This document shows positions 1-9,433 of a stretch of DNA of 64,000 nt, one piece after another. The position numbers and the translations under genes were made by a program. The stretch lies in contig NZ_SZUU01000001.1 of NCBI RefSeq assembly GCF_019583405.1, forward strand, positions 868,001 to 932,000, read 5' to 3'. Origin of the DNA: Bacteroides fragilis (GTDB taxonomy: Bacteria; Bacteroidota; Bacteroidia; Bacteroidales; Bacteroidaceae). The stretch's first letter is position 1. Every line of letters starts with the position of its first letter. The notes below the pieces were generated by a model, which was not told the origin of the DNA, did not search any database, and saw nothing but the letters and a program-made list of their open reading frames with translations.

Positions 1-61
1 ATTGAAATTAAATAAGCTCATTGAATTAGTAAAGCTCCCTTAATTCAAAGGGATTAAAGTT

Positions 62-113
62 TACCCTGGAATCATCTCTCTATTAAAAAGAAAGATTCCG
101 GGGTATCCTTTTA
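62..113 (+). terminator. Intrinsic terminator (bidirectional hairpin)
   Basis: A 12-bp stem (TACCCTGGAATC paired with GATTCCGGGGTA, one wobble) is followed on the plus strand by a T-rich tail. It probably ends a plus-strand gene lying left of the window and may also stop the converging histidine kinase transcript. Confidence 0.6.
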
Positions 114-3100
114 TAAAGGAGGAGCCAAGGGATAACAATATTTGCGCAACACGGACATCAGTCTTGCCTTATCCACCGGTTTTACAAGATAATCATTACA
201 ACCGGCTTTCAATGCAGCTACCCTGTCAGAATCGAAAGCATGTGCTGTAAGAGCTACAATAGGAATACTCTTATTGAACTTCCGAATCTCAACTGTCGCC
301 GTCAGTCCATCCATTACCGGCATTTTCATATCCATCAACAAAAGATCTATTTTATAATCTTTTACCATCTCCACAGCCTGCCTCCCATTCACAGCGTGAA
401 GCAAATTATAATGTTTGGATAACATAGCCGATATCAGCAAATAATTACTCGAAATGTCTTCTACAACTAAGACTGTTCTTTTATCTAAAGACGAGTGCTG
501 ATTTCCAATGCGTATCAACTCATCTTCACCTGTATTCTGCCCAATGCAGATATTGGATTCCCGATGTGTCCGCACTTCCGGATCACAAGGAAAAACAGCC
601 CAGAAAAGAGATCCTTGGTTATATTCTGATTCAAAACCGACATTTCCTCCCATCGATTCGGTAATTGCCTTACATATAGAGAGCCCAAGACCAGTACCTT
701 GAGCAAATTCATCCAATTTCTCAAACCGGTGAAAGACCTTTTTCTTTTTCTCTTCCGGTATACCGATGCCAGTATCCTTTACATAAAAACGGATCCCGAA
801 ATCTACTACCTCGTACCCCATCTCAATAGTTCCTTGCGGAGTATATTTTATGGCATTAGTAACATAATTAGTTACTACTTGTGCCACACGGTTTCTGTCA
901 AGTCTCACCCGACACACATTATAAGGATTCACTGCAACCAACTGCACTTTAGGATTTGTCATCCGTTGTTTCATTGAAGATGCCATACTGTCAAAATATT
1001 CCGCCAGATCAAATTCCTCGTATTTCAGTTCCACCGAACCGGATTCCAACTTCGACAAGTCCAGAATATCGTTAATAAGCTTTAGCAGCAATTCGTTATT
1101 AGTATTGATAATCTGCATATATTCTTCTTTATCAGCCTGCTCGTCCGAATTCATCAGTAAATCAGAGAAACCTACAATCGCATTTAGCGGTGTACGAATT
1201 TCATGACTCATATTGGCAAGAAAGGCTGACTTAAGTTTATCCGATTGTTCAGCCAGCAATTTTGCTTGCCTCAGTTCTTCGATCATTCTCTCTCTGTCAG
1301 TAATATCATCCACACGGATGACAACACCGTCTATCTCTTCACTTTCATTGAATACTGGAGTAGCCAATACCTCTATAATCCGGTTATTCTCCAGATGAAA
1401 CTTGATCTTTTCCATCTGTCTCGATACCAAGACTTTGCTCAACACGCAGTTTGTACAAGGAGAAGTCCGATTATGGGCACTTTTATAACAACATTCTCCT
1501 TTCTTATAAGCCTCAAAGGAGAGACTGGATGAACAAACAGACACGTTCTCCCATTGTACCACATAGTCTGTCGTGATATAGGCCAACCCCGAATTAGTAT
1601 TATTCAATACCAATTCATTCTGCCGGATAAGTTTATTCAGCTTTTCCTTATTCTTCAGCAGAGTCAACTCTGTCTGTTTGTAAGATTCAATGCTGATTGA
1701 CATTCCGGAAACATACTGATAAGGACGATCATTGAGAATGGAGGTTTCAAGTACCCCGCGGGTTTGCCACCATTCATAATTTCCATCCCCTCTCAAGTCA
1801 GCACGGTATTCTATATCCCATTCACCACTATCCTGTTTAAGCACTGCATCCATTGTATCGACAAACCGTTTCCGATCATCAGGATGCACACATTCTGCAA
1901 ACTTTTCAAATGAGTTTATATCCAAAGCATTCCGTCCAATCTTATCAAATCCTTCACCAAAGCTCACCCTTTGTTTCGAAGGTTCGTAGAACCAGGTATA
2001 AGCATTCATCACTTCCATTGACATAGAGAGCACTTTAGCACGACGTTTGAGATCATTCTGCAATTTCTGATCCCAACGGATATTAAGCAACAGACGTTTA
2101 CTGCCATCATAGATAATATTCTTGCGTACGATGGCATCATAACTACGTCCGTCTTTCAGTATGATTCTTTCTACTCCAAAATAAGGTTTTCCGGTAGTGA
2201 AGACTTCCAAATCTGTTTTCTGCATGCGTTCTGCCTGTTCGCTATCCAGAATGTTACATACGGTTTCCCCTTCATAAGTACCAAACATCCGCATACTTTC
2301 TTCATTGCAGAAGACATAACGAAAATCATCTTCTACATCCTTTATATGGATGGGGAGCGGTATGCTATTCAAAATATTCTCTTGTAACAACTTACGCCTT
2401 TGCAACTCCGTATTATTTTTGCGAAAGCCCACATATTTAACTACCTTTCCATTCGTTCCTCTTTCGTATGGCGTACAGTTCAGTTTACAATATTCCCATT
2501 CGGATACATCGGACAACTTAATCCGAAGATCCATTTCATACAGGCAATCGCAGCCATTGAGCATATCCAATAGAATTTTCTCTGCTTTTTTCCAATCCTC
2601 CGGATGAATCTGTTTCTTATAATCCCCGATGGTGAGAGCTTTTGTCGAGTCGTAGTTATTAAGAGGTTCATTCTCTGCATAAAACAATTGAGTACGGACA
2701 TCAAATTCCCATAACATCACCTCAGCAGCCTGCATGGCTAATGCTGTTTTTTGCTTGCTTTGCCGCAAGCTCTCTTGAGTACGCACTGCTTCAGTCACAT
2801 CCTGCGCTATAAAAAGGAATTTATCAATCTCCTTATTTTCATCCAGAACTACCGATACTGTGATTTCAAAATAACTGATACCTGATAAAGTAGTCGGATA
2901 ATGGGCTTTTGCCAGATCAAAATCATACTTGACAGTAAAACGGATATTCTCTCCTGCACGCAAACGTCTCTTCATTTCGACCGGAATATTCGGATTTTCA
3001 AATAAATTGATTCCCAACATATCCTGCTTATCCTTCACTCCCATCATCCTTAGTCCCACACTGTTAATCTCTACCAAGCGACCATCGCCATCGTACAGTT

Positions 3101-3179
3101 CCATTCCTACAGGAAGATTCTCATAAATGGTTTTCTGAAGACGATGAATCTGAGAAGGAGTTGATGTTTGTTTGCTCAT
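111..3179 (-). CDS. Hybrid sensor histidine kinase with about five PAS domains and a C-terminal receiver
   Basis: A 1022-residue cytoplasmic hybrid kinase with no obvious membrane segment. Order: PAS-like domains at about 10-130, 140-260, 270-380, 385-510 and 525-640; HisKA with the H-box SHEIRTPLNAIVGF (phospho-acceptor His about 659); HATPase with DTGIGIPEEKK and GTGLGLSI; receiver at about 905-1015 (VLVVEDIS, phospho-acceptor Asp about 950 in LLLMDMKMP). The last PAS has a cysteine cluster, GECCYKSAHNRTSPCTNC, suggesting redox or metal sensing. There is no DNA-binding output, so the phosphate must pass to another protein. It lies downstream of the export operon on the same strand but has its own -7 box at 3213-3220. 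The signal and target are unknown. Confidence 0.93.
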   Translation of the reverse strand: MSKQTSTPSQIHRLQKTIYENLPVGMELYDGDGRLVEINSVGLRMMGVKDKQDMLGINLFENPNIPVEMKRRLRAGENIRFTVKYDFDLAKAHYPTTLSGISYFEITVSVVLDENKEIDKFLFIAQDVTEAVRTQESLRQSKQKTALAMQAAEVMLWEFDVRTQLFYAENEPLNNYDSTKALTIGDYKKQIHPEDWKKAEKILLDMLNGCDCLYEMDLRIKLSDVSEWEYCKLNCTPYERGTNGKVVKYVGFRKNNTELQRRKLLQENILNSIPLPIHIKDVEDDFRYVFCNEESMRMFGTYEGETVCNILDSEQAERMQKTDLEVFTTGKPYFGVERIILKDGRSYDAIVRKNIIYDGSKRLLLNIRWDQKLQNDLKRRAKVLSMSMEVMNAYTWFYEPSKQRVSFGEGFDKIGRNALDINSFEKFAECVHPDDRKRFVDTMDAVLKQDSGEWDIEYRADLRGDGNYEWWQTRGVLETSILNDRPYQYVSGMSISIESYKQTELTLLKNKEKLNKLIRQNELVLNNTNSGLAYITTDYVVQWENVSVCSSSLSFEAYKKGECCYKSAHNRTSPCTNCVLSKVLVSRQMEKIKFHLENNRIIEVLATPVFNESEEIDGVVIRVDDITDRERMIEELRQAKLLAEQSDKLKSAFLANMSHEIRTPLNAIVGFSDLLMNSDEQADKEEYMQIINTNNELLLKLINDILDLSKLESGSVELKYEEFDLAEYFDSMASSMKQRMTNPKVQLVAVNPYNVCRVRLDRNRVAQVVTNYVTNAIKYTPQGTIEMGYEVVDFGIRFYVKDTGIGIPEEKKKKVFHRFEKLDEFAQGTGLGLSICKAITESMGGNVGFESEYNQGSLFWAVFPCDPEVRTHRESNICIGQNTGEDELIRIGNQHSSLDKRTVLVVEDISSNYLLISAMLSKHYNLLHAVNGRQAVEMVKDYKIDLLLMDMKMPVMDGLTATVEIRKFNKSIPIVALTAHAFDSDRVAALKAGCNDYLVKPVDKARLMSVLRKYCYPLAPPL

Positions 3180-3212
3180 TACGTAATATCTTAGTATATC
3201 TGTTTCTTTCTA

Positions 3213-3220
3213 CAAAAATA
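3213..3220 (-). promoter_or_regulatory. -7 box of the hybrid kinase gene
   Basis: The minus strand reads TATTTTTG, matching the Bacteroides -7 consensus TAnnTTTG, 33 bp before the start codon. No convincing -33 TTG at normal spacing was seen. Confidence 0.5.
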
Positions 3221-3267
3221 CACATAAGTTGCAAGCCAGCGTACATTTACAAAAATTTTTAAGTCTC

Positions 3268-4386
3268 TTAACCACTTTTCCGATAACTCCTCACTGCCCA
3301 AATATTGAAAAACAGCGCAAATGCCAGCAACGCTCCCAGTTGTGGCAACAAATCAATAAAACCACTCCCTTTGAGATAAACCATACGCATCACCTGCATA
3401 AAATATTTCAGAGGATTGAACATGGCTATCCATTGTGCCCATTCAGGCATACTACGAATAGGGGTAAACAGCCCGCTCATCAGAATCAGGATCAACATAC
3501 AGAACCACATGACAAACATGGCTTGCTGCAACGTAGCCGAATGATTGGAAATAACCAATCCAAGACCGGATACAGCCAGAACAAATATAATTGAAAAACA
3601 GTAGATGACTCCAAAATGCCCCATAGGGAAAATGCCATAAAGCACCCACGCCAAAATAAAACAAAGGGTCAGGACAACAAAACCGATCAGCCAATAGGGA
3701 ATCAATTTGGCAAGAATAAATGTAAACTTCCCAACAGGAGTTACATTGATCTGTTCAATCGTGCCGGCTTCTTTCTCCCCTACTATATTCAATGCAGGCA
3801 GAAAACCGCATAGTAATGTAAGCAACATCACCATCAGAGCCGGAACCATAAACAGCTTATAATCCAAATGGGAATTAAAAAGATTCTGAGTGAGAATGCC
3901 AATCCGGGGCAGATTTCCGTCGGCAGAGAAAGAGACGGTACCGTTTTCAGTCCGTAATTCTTCTCCATAGTCATTAACAATGGCAGACAGATAGGAACTT
4001 CCCAGCCCACCCTTGGTACCATTCACGGCATTGACAGCCAAAAGCACGTTTGTAGCACCGCCATTCACCCAATCCTTCTCGAAGCCTCTGGGTATCTCAA
4101 GTAACAGGTCGGCTGTTCCCGCTTCAATCGCCTCCATACCTTTTTCGTAAGAATCCGGCAAAGCAGTGGTCTGAAAGTAGGTTGAAGCCGTTATTTTATC
4201 CACCAGTCTGCGGGAAATAACCGAATGATCATTATCGATTATATTCATCCGGATATTTTTTATCTCAAGATTGGCCGCCCAAGGCATAAGAAGCATAATC
4301 ATGCAAGGGAAGATAAATATCAACCTCGGCAGGAAGGAGTTGCGGAGCAACTGCTTGAATTCTTTCTCTATAAGATATTTAATCAT
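3268..4386 (-). CDS. ABC-2 type export permease (YbhR-like)
   Basis: A 372-residue integral membrane permease. One N-terminal transmembrane helix (about 20-40) is followed by an extracytoplasmic domain (about 45-175) and then five more helices, the usual ABC-2/DrrB layout. The cytoplasmic coupling segment GEKEAGTIEQINVTPV is the family signature. Its start codon overlaps the stop of the preceding permease by 4 bp, so the two are translationally coupled. It is the last gene of tolC-hlyD-ATPase-permease-permease and should pair with its neighbour to form the membrane channel. Substrate unknown; related YbhGFSR-type systems are linked to drug or cation efflux. Confidence 0.92.
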   Translation of the reverse strand: MIKYLIEKEFKQLLRNSFLPRLIFIFPCMIMLLMPWAANLEIKNIRMNIIDNDHSVISRRLVDKITASTYFQTTALPDSYEKGMEAIEAGTADLLLEIPRGFEKDWVNGGATNVLLAVNAVNGTKGGLGSSYLSAIVNDYGEELRTENGTVSFSADGNLPRIGILTQNLFNSHLDYKLFMVPALMVMLLTLLCGFLPALNIVGEKEAGTIEQINVTPVGKFTFILAKLIPYWLIGFVVLTLCFILAWVLYGIFPMGHFGVIYCFSIIFVLAVSGLGLVISNHSATLQQAMFVMWFCMLILILMSGLFTPIRSMPEWAQWIAMFNPLKYFMQVMRMVYLKGSGFIDLLPQLGALLAFALFFNIWAVRSYRKSG

Positions 4387-5483
4387 AACCTGTTTTTGAA
4401 TTTCTTGAAGCTTATTGTTATCAACAGAACTGCCATCAAAGCCAGAATACTGACTTCAGACCATACAAACGAGATGTCCACTCCCTCGATCATCAACTTA
4501 CGTACAGCCTGAATATACCAGCGGGCAGGCAGTATATCAGAAATTAATTGCAACACCAAAGGCATACTTTCTATCGGAAATATCATACCCGAAAGCAGCA
4601 TGGTAGGCATCATCAGCACCAAACCCGAGGCCAGCATGGCAGCTACCTGTGTCCGTGTCACCGTAGAGATAAGTAATCCCAGTGACAACGATACAAAAAT
4701 GAAAAGCAACGACACCATAATCAGCCAGAACAGGCTGCCTGCCACAGGTACATCAAGCACATAGACAGAAAGCAACAGAATCGTCGTAAGATTGACAAAT
4801 GACAATACAAAATAGGGAACTGCCTTAGCCAGAATAATAAACAGCGGTTTCACCGGAGACACCAACAGTATTTCCATCGTACCCGTCTCCTTCTCCCGGA
4901 CAATAGAGATAGAGGTCATCATGGCACAAATCAACATCAGGATAAGCCCCATCACACCGGGTACAAAATTGTAAGCACTCTTCATCTGAGGGTTATAAAG
5001 CAGTTTCACATTGGGTACGACTGAAGGCACTGACATTCCGGGAGGAAGCATTTCCTGCCCGACAGCAGCAATCACTCCTGTGGCATAGCCGGCTTGTGTG
5101 GTAGCCATATTCGGATCCGTTGCATCGGAAACCAGTTGCACACGGGCATCACCTGTATAAAGGCGGTCAGCAAACTGCTCGCTGAAAACGAGTGCCATAT
5201 CTATCTCGTTTTCCTGAAACGCCCTTTCCATCTCTTGCGGAGAATGCAAAAGGCACTTCACGAAAAAGTATTCGCTGGCATCCAGACGATCGATGATTTT
5301 GCGTGTGACGATGTCATTCGACGGATCGAGTACGCCCACTCGCACATTTTTCACTTCTGTAGTGATGGCAAACCCAAAGAGAATAATCTGCACTACAGGC
5401 ATTCCCAGCAAAATCAACATAGTCCGCCGGTCACGGAATATGTGGAAGAATTCCTTTTTTACAAATGCTATAAATTGTTTCAT
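4383..5483 (-). CDS. ABC-2 type export permease (YbhS-like)
   Basis: A 366-residue permease paralogous to the following gene, with the same architecture: N-terminal helix, large external domain, and five C-terminal helices. The coupling motif is REKETGTMEILLVSPV. It starts 3 bp after the ATPase stop and overlaps the next permease by 4 bp. A duplicated permease pair served by one fused double ATPase is the YbhF-YbhS-YbhR arrangement. Export is inferred from the adjoining HlyD and TolC genes. Confidence 0.93.
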   Translation of the reverse strand: MKQFIAFVKKEFFHIFRDRRTMLILLGMPVVQIILFGFAITTEVKNVRVGVLDPSNDIVTRKIIDRLDASEYFFVKCLLHSPQEMERAFQENEIDMALVFSEQFADRLYTGDARVQLVSDATDPNMATTQAGYATGVIAAVGQEMLPPGMSVPSVVPNVKLLYNPQMKSAYNFVPGVMGLILMLICAMMTSISIVREKETGTMEILLVSPVKPLFIILAKAVPYFVLSFVNLTTILLLSVYVLDVPVAGSLFWLIMVSLLFIFVSLSLGLLISTVTRTQVAAMLASGLVLMMPTMLLSGMIFPIESMPLVLQLISDILPARWYIQAVRKLMIEGVDISFVWSEVSILALMAVLLITISFKKFKNRL

Positions 5484-5486
5484 ATA

Positions 5487-6947
5487 CTAATCAGCTTTAC
5501 GCACTGCCTTACGGGCCAGTTGTTGGAATACATCATCCATCGTATCGGCATGAAAATGCGCCTTCAACCCACAGGGGGTGTCGAGCGCTTCGATACGTCC
5601 GTCCACCATGATAGATACGCGGTTACAATATTCTGCTTCATCCATGTAATGGGTAGTCACAAAGACCGTTATCCCCCGGTCGGCAGCCTGATAAATCAGT
5701 TCCCAAAACTGACGGCGGGTAGCCGGATCGACTCCTCCAGTCGGTTCATCAAGAAACACGATCCGGGGATCGTGGAAGATTGAAACGGAAAAGGCCAGTT
5801 TCTGTTTCCATCCCAAAGGCAGGCTTTTCACAAGTGTGTCACGCTCTCCGCTGAAGCCCAGGCGATCAAGAAGAGCATCTGTCTTTTCGGCTATTTCCCG
5901 ATCCTGCATTCCGTAAATTCCGGCAAAGAGGCGGATGTTCTCCCACACTTTAAGGTCCTCATACAACGAAAACTTCTGGCTCATATAACCAATATTCTTC
6001 TTTACCTCTTCGGGGTGAGCCGCTACATCAAAACCCGCTACCCGCGCTATGCCCGAAGTAGGCTTACTCAGTCCGCAAAGCATACGCATAGCAGTGGTCT
6101 TCCCTGCACCGTTTGCTCCGAGAAATCCGAAGATCTCTCCACGGTTTACCCGAAAGGAGATATGATCGACCGCGGTAAAATGACCGAAACACTTGGTCAA
6201 TTGATCCACCTCGATGGCAAAATCGTTTCCGGCATGCACTTCCGTACGTTCCAGACCGGGCGGGCAAAGAATATGGCTGAAACGTTGCAGGATACGTTCC
6301 GGCACATCGATGCCTTGTATCTCGCCCTCATTGATAAAAGCGATACGGTCGCATTGACGGGCTTCGTCCATGATCGGAGTGGAAACAAGAATTGTGATAC
6401 CTTGATCCTTAAGATGCCTCAGCATTTCCCAGAACTCCTTGCGCGAAACAGGATCCACACCGGTAGTCGGCTCGTCCAGAAAAAGAATCTCCGGCTTATG
6501 AATCAACGCACAACTCAAAGCAAGTTTTTGCTTCATTCCCCCGGATAAAGCTCCTGCCCTGCGTTTACGGAAAGGCTCTATTTGCTGATAGATATCTTTC
6601 ACCAGATCGTAGTTTTCACGAATGGTCGTATGAAACACGGTAGCGAAAAAGTCAAGATTCTCCTCCACTGTCAGATCCTGATAGAGCGAAAAGCGTCCGG
6701 GCATATATCCCACTTGTTGCCGGATTTGTTTGTAGTCCTGCACCACATCGAGTCCGTTCACTGTAGCTGTCCCGCTATCGGCCAGCAACAATGTGGTCAG
6801 TATCCGGAAGAGTGTACTCTTGCCTGCTCCGTCCGGTCCGATAATACCGAATAACTCGCCGGGGTTGACAGCAAAGGTAGCACTTTTCAGGGCTTCTATC
6901 TCCCCGTAACGTTTCGTCACGTCATTTACAGATACAGCTGGTTTCAT
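5487..6947 (-). CDS. Fused double ABC ATPase (YbhF-like)
   Basis: A 486-residue protein with two nucleotide-binding domains in tandem. NBD1: Walker A GPDGAGKS (37-44), signature LSGGMKQ (134-140), Walker B LFLDEP (155-160), but Pro replaces the switch His (STPIMDEA, about 189-196). NBD2: Walker A GANGAGKT (277-284), Walker B VFLDEP (397-402), intact switch His in TTHYMDEA, but a degenerate signature SLPLGWKQ (375-382). The composite site formed by NBD2 Walker motifs plus NBD1 signature looks complete; the other looks crippled. It powers the two downstream permeases. Thirteen bases separate it from the hlyD gene upstream. Confidence 0.95.
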   Translation of the reverse strand: MKPAVSVNDVTKRYGEIEALKSATFAVNPGELFGIIGPDGAGKSTLFRILTTLLLADSGTATVNGLDVVQDYKQIRQQVGYMPGRFSLYQDLTVEENLDFFATVFHTTIRENYDLVKDIYQQIEPFRKRRAGALSGGMKQKLALSCALIHKPEILFLDEPTTGVDPVSRKEFWEMLRHLKDQGITILVSTPIMDEARQCDRIAFINEGEIQGIDVPERILQRFSHILCPPGLERTEVHAGNDFAIEVDQLTKCFGHFTAVDHISFRVNRGEIFGFLGANGAGKTTAMRMLCGLSKPTSGIARVAGFDVAAHPEEVKKNIGYMSQKFSLYEDLKVWENIRLFAGIYGMQDREIAEKTDALLDRLGFSGERDTLVKSLPLGWKQKLAFSVSIFHDPRIVFLDEPTGGVDPATRRQFWELIYQAADRGITVFVTTHYMDEAEYCNRVSIMVDGRIEALDTPCGLKAHFHADTMDDVFQQLARKAVRKAD

Positions 6948-6960
6948 AAGCAGGCATCAT

Positions 6961-7857
6961 TTATAACTTCACTCCTCCGTACATACCTATCTTCAGAAGT
7001 CCATCGTTCTTTACCGCTATCTTAACGGCATACACCAGATTGGCACGTTCTTCTTTCGTCAGAATTGTTTTAGGAGTAAACTCCGAACGATCTGAAATCC
7101 ATGTCACGACACCCGGATATTCCTTACGCTCGTCTCCCCCATAATCGGAAAAGACCGTCACCCGATTGCCAAGCTTGACTTGTGAAAGTTGTTCGGAAGT
7201 GATATAGGCACGAAGATACATCTGATCGATATCTGCCACCTTAAAAAGAGGTTTACCCACAGCAGCCAGCTCCCCGGCTTCGGCATATTTTGCCAATACA
7301 GTACCACTGATAGGCGAAACGACGTGACACTTCGCCAATTGGTCTTCTACTTGTGCCACCTGAATTGCGACTGATGATCCTTGTTCCGTCAAACTGTTCG
7401 TACTGTTCTGTAAAGACGACATCTGAGCCGTAAGCTGTCGTTCGAGCAATGCGATCTGTGCCTCCCAATCATCCAATTGCTTCTGATTGGCGGCTCCGGC
7501 TTTCAACAGGTTTTCCACACGTCTCTTCTCTCTCCGGGCGGTAGCGATCTGCTGCCGGGTAGCAGCAATCTGTTTGTTGACGTCCGGACGTTGGCTTTCA
7601 ACCGACTTCATGCTGGCCTGCAATTGCAGTTTTTTCAGATAGAGTTGTAGCGTATCGATCAGCCCTACTTCTTCGCCGGCTTTCAGCCGGGTACCTTCTT
7701 CAACATGAAAGTACAAGAGTTTCCCCGAAGCCTCGGCCGAAACCAGTACTTCCGTAGCTTCAAAAGTTCCCGTGGCATCATAATCCGGAGTTCTGCTTCC
7801 ACAAGCGGAAAGTAAAGCCAGTAAGTATAGACATCCTATAAATTTCATTGATTTCAT
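6961..7857 (-). CDS. HlyD/RND-type periplasmic adaptor lipoprotein (YbhG-like)
   Basis: A 298-residue adaptor with a lipoprotein signal ending LLSACGS (Cys about 19), so it is anchored in the inner membrane facing the periplasm. A lipoyl half-motif (about 35-65), a coiled-coil hairpin rich in Gln/Arg/Glu (about 75-160), the second lipoyl half (VVSPISGTVLAKY) and a beta-barrel domain follow in the normal adaptor order. It should bridge the ABC permeases to the outer-membrane TolC protein encoded just upstream (39-bp gap). Met4 is a possible alternative start. Confidence 0.93.
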   Translation of the reverse strand: MKSMKFIGCLYLLALLSACGSRTPDYDATGTFEATEVLVSAEASGKLLYFHVEEGTRLKAGEEVGLIDTLQLYLKKLQLQASMKSVESQRPDVNKQIAATRQQIATARREKRRVENLLKAGAANQKQLDDWEAQIALLERQLTAQMSSLQNSTNSLTEQGSSVAIQVAQVEDQLAKCHVVSPISGTVLAKYAEAGELAAVGKPLFKVADIDQMYLRAYITSEQLSQVKLGNRVTVFSDYGGDERKEYPGVVTWISDRSEFTPKTILTKEERANLVYAVKIAVKNDGLLKIGMYGGVKL

Positions 7858-7896
7858 AACTACTATTCTATTTTTTGTTTCAGTAATAAGAGAAGT

Positions 7897-9153
7897 TTAG
7901 TTATTCGTTGTATACTTCAGTTGGTACATGTTCATCAAGAGCTGTACTTCATGCAGCGCCTTGGTTTGTCGCGCCAGGTTCTCGGAAGTCATATCCCGAA
8001 GCATATCGGTTACGGTCATGGTACCATTGGCCACTTTGGCTTCCGAGGCTTTGCGGATATTGGTCCGCAAACGGATAATTTCGTCATCGTCCGCCATCTG
8101 CCGGTGTACACTCTCTACGGCACTCCCCTGCTGGGTTGCCTGAAGGCGGGTATTAAACAGAAACACATCCCGGTTGCTGTCCAACAGCTGACGATTGGCA
8201 GCTATCACCCGCCGGTCGTTGCGCAAAGTATACAAACTGCCGAAGTTCCACGACAAGCGGACTCCTGCCACATAATAAGGCGAGAATTCATTTTTCAGCA
8301 TATTGAGTCCCGGATTACCGTATGCTCCCTGCACGAACAGTCCGAAACGCGGCATCAGCTGAGTTTTCAAAGCTTCTTCCTGCACTTGTAAACGTCCGTT
8401 TTGCGCATCAAACCATATCAGCTCCGGACGGTTATTCGCTATCACCGGTATATCCCATTCCGGCACCGGTTTCTGCAAAGAGATCCTGGCAGGCATCTCT
8501 TCGCCTGTCAGCAATGCAAGCATAGACAGGTAGGCCTGACGAGAAGTGGTCAGTTCTATCCGCTTTTGCCGGGTATTAAGCTGTTCCACACTGACAGCAT
8601 CCAGATCGGCCTGACTGGCTATGCCATTCTCAATGTACGATGAAATCTGCTTATGGGTACGTTCCAGATCTTCCTGGAAGAGTTGGTTTTGCCTTAACTG
8701 TTCGTCCAGCAACAGAATTCCGAAGTACACTTGATTCACCCGCTCGGTAAGCGCATACATATCTACGTTCAATTTCTCCCGGTCCACATCCGACGATGCC
8801 TTGACCTGCTCTTTTCTCGAACGAATCTCACCTCCGTCCCAGATGTTCTGTTTCAGTTCCAGCATCACCTGATACTGGTCTTTCGGCAAACCTTTGATAT
8901 CTACTCCGGGAACCTGTATGGGCAACTCTGTAACCTCACTCTGCCAACTGGCCTTACCCGAAAGGGTAAACTGAGGCAGATAACCTTTCGACGCATTGGC
9001 CAGATTATATTCTTTTGTCTTCTCTATCAACCCATACTGCCTTACCAGCGGATAGTTTTCCCGGGTTTTCCGTTGACACTCTTCAAGGGTGACCTGCCCA
9101 TACATCAGCAGGGCAAGCAGGGAAAAAGACAAAGAAAAGATAACTCGTTTCAT
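7897..9153 (-). CDS. TolC-family outer-membrane efflux protein
   Basis: A 418-residue outer-membrane factor. The start is placed at MKRVIFSLSFS because an in-frame Met further upstream overlaps the -7 box at 9184-9191. A signal peptide is followed by two repeated helical OEP regions (AKxTREN-like start, YFGILLLDEQLRQNQ, and the C-terminal AxxxxVANGTMTVTDMLRD segment), as in TolC. It is the first gene of the five-gene exporter operon and should provide the outer-membrane duct for the HlyD-ABC pump. Confidence 0.94.
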   Translation of the reverse strand: MKRVIFSLSFSLLALLMYGQVTLEECQRKTRENYPLVRQYGLIEKTKEYNLANASKGYLPQFTLSGKASWQSEVTELPIQVPGVDIKGLPKDQYQVMLELKQNIWDGGEIRSRKEQVKASSDVDREKLNVDMYALTERVNQVYFGILLLDEQLRQNQLFQEDLERTHKQISSYIENGIASQADLDAVSVEQLNTRQKRIELTTSRQAYLSMLALLTGEEMPARISLQKPVPEWDIPVIANNRPELIWFDAQNGRLQVQEEALKTQLMPRFGLFVQGAYGNPGLNMLKNEFSPYYVAGVRLSWNFGSLYTLRNDRRVIAANRQLLDSNRDVFLFNTRLQATQQGSAVESVHRQMADDDEIIRLRTNIRKASEAKVANGTMTVTDMLRDMTSENLARQTKALHEVQLLMNMYQLKYTTNN

Positions 9154-9183
9154 ACTTCTATTCCTATTAATTTTTCTTTTCGA

Positions 9184-9191
9184 CAAAGATA
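9184..9191 (-). promoter_or_regulatory. -7 box of the tolC-type exporter operon
   Basis: The minus strand reads TATCTTTG, a perfect TAnnTTTG, 30 bp upstream of the chosen tolC start. This decides the start codon, since the longer reading frame would begin upstream of transcription. Confidence 0.65.
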
Positions 9192-9317
9192 GGGAATAAG
9201 AACACGCAACCAGGTTCCGATTGTTTGCAATAATGTTCCATTAGTTCGATTCTTTAAGATAAATCAAATGCCTGCCGTGAATTTATCCGAGTTTGCGAAA
9301 ATCAATGACCGAACAAA

Positions 9318-9352
9318 ATAAACCCCGGAAGATGACTCTCCCGAGGTTCCAT
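9318..9352 (-). terminator. Intrinsic terminator after the beta-propeller gene
   Basis: On the minus strand AACCTCGGG and CCGGGGTT form a stem around an 11-nt loop, followed by TTATTTTG. It lies about 85 bp downstream of the lipoprotein stop codon. Confidence 0.5.
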
Positions 9353-9433
9353 AGTTAGAAATACTTTTTTCTAAATCAACATTGCCATAAGGGTGTGTCG
9401 AAACTCCGTGCTGAACGATGACATCCCCCCTCT

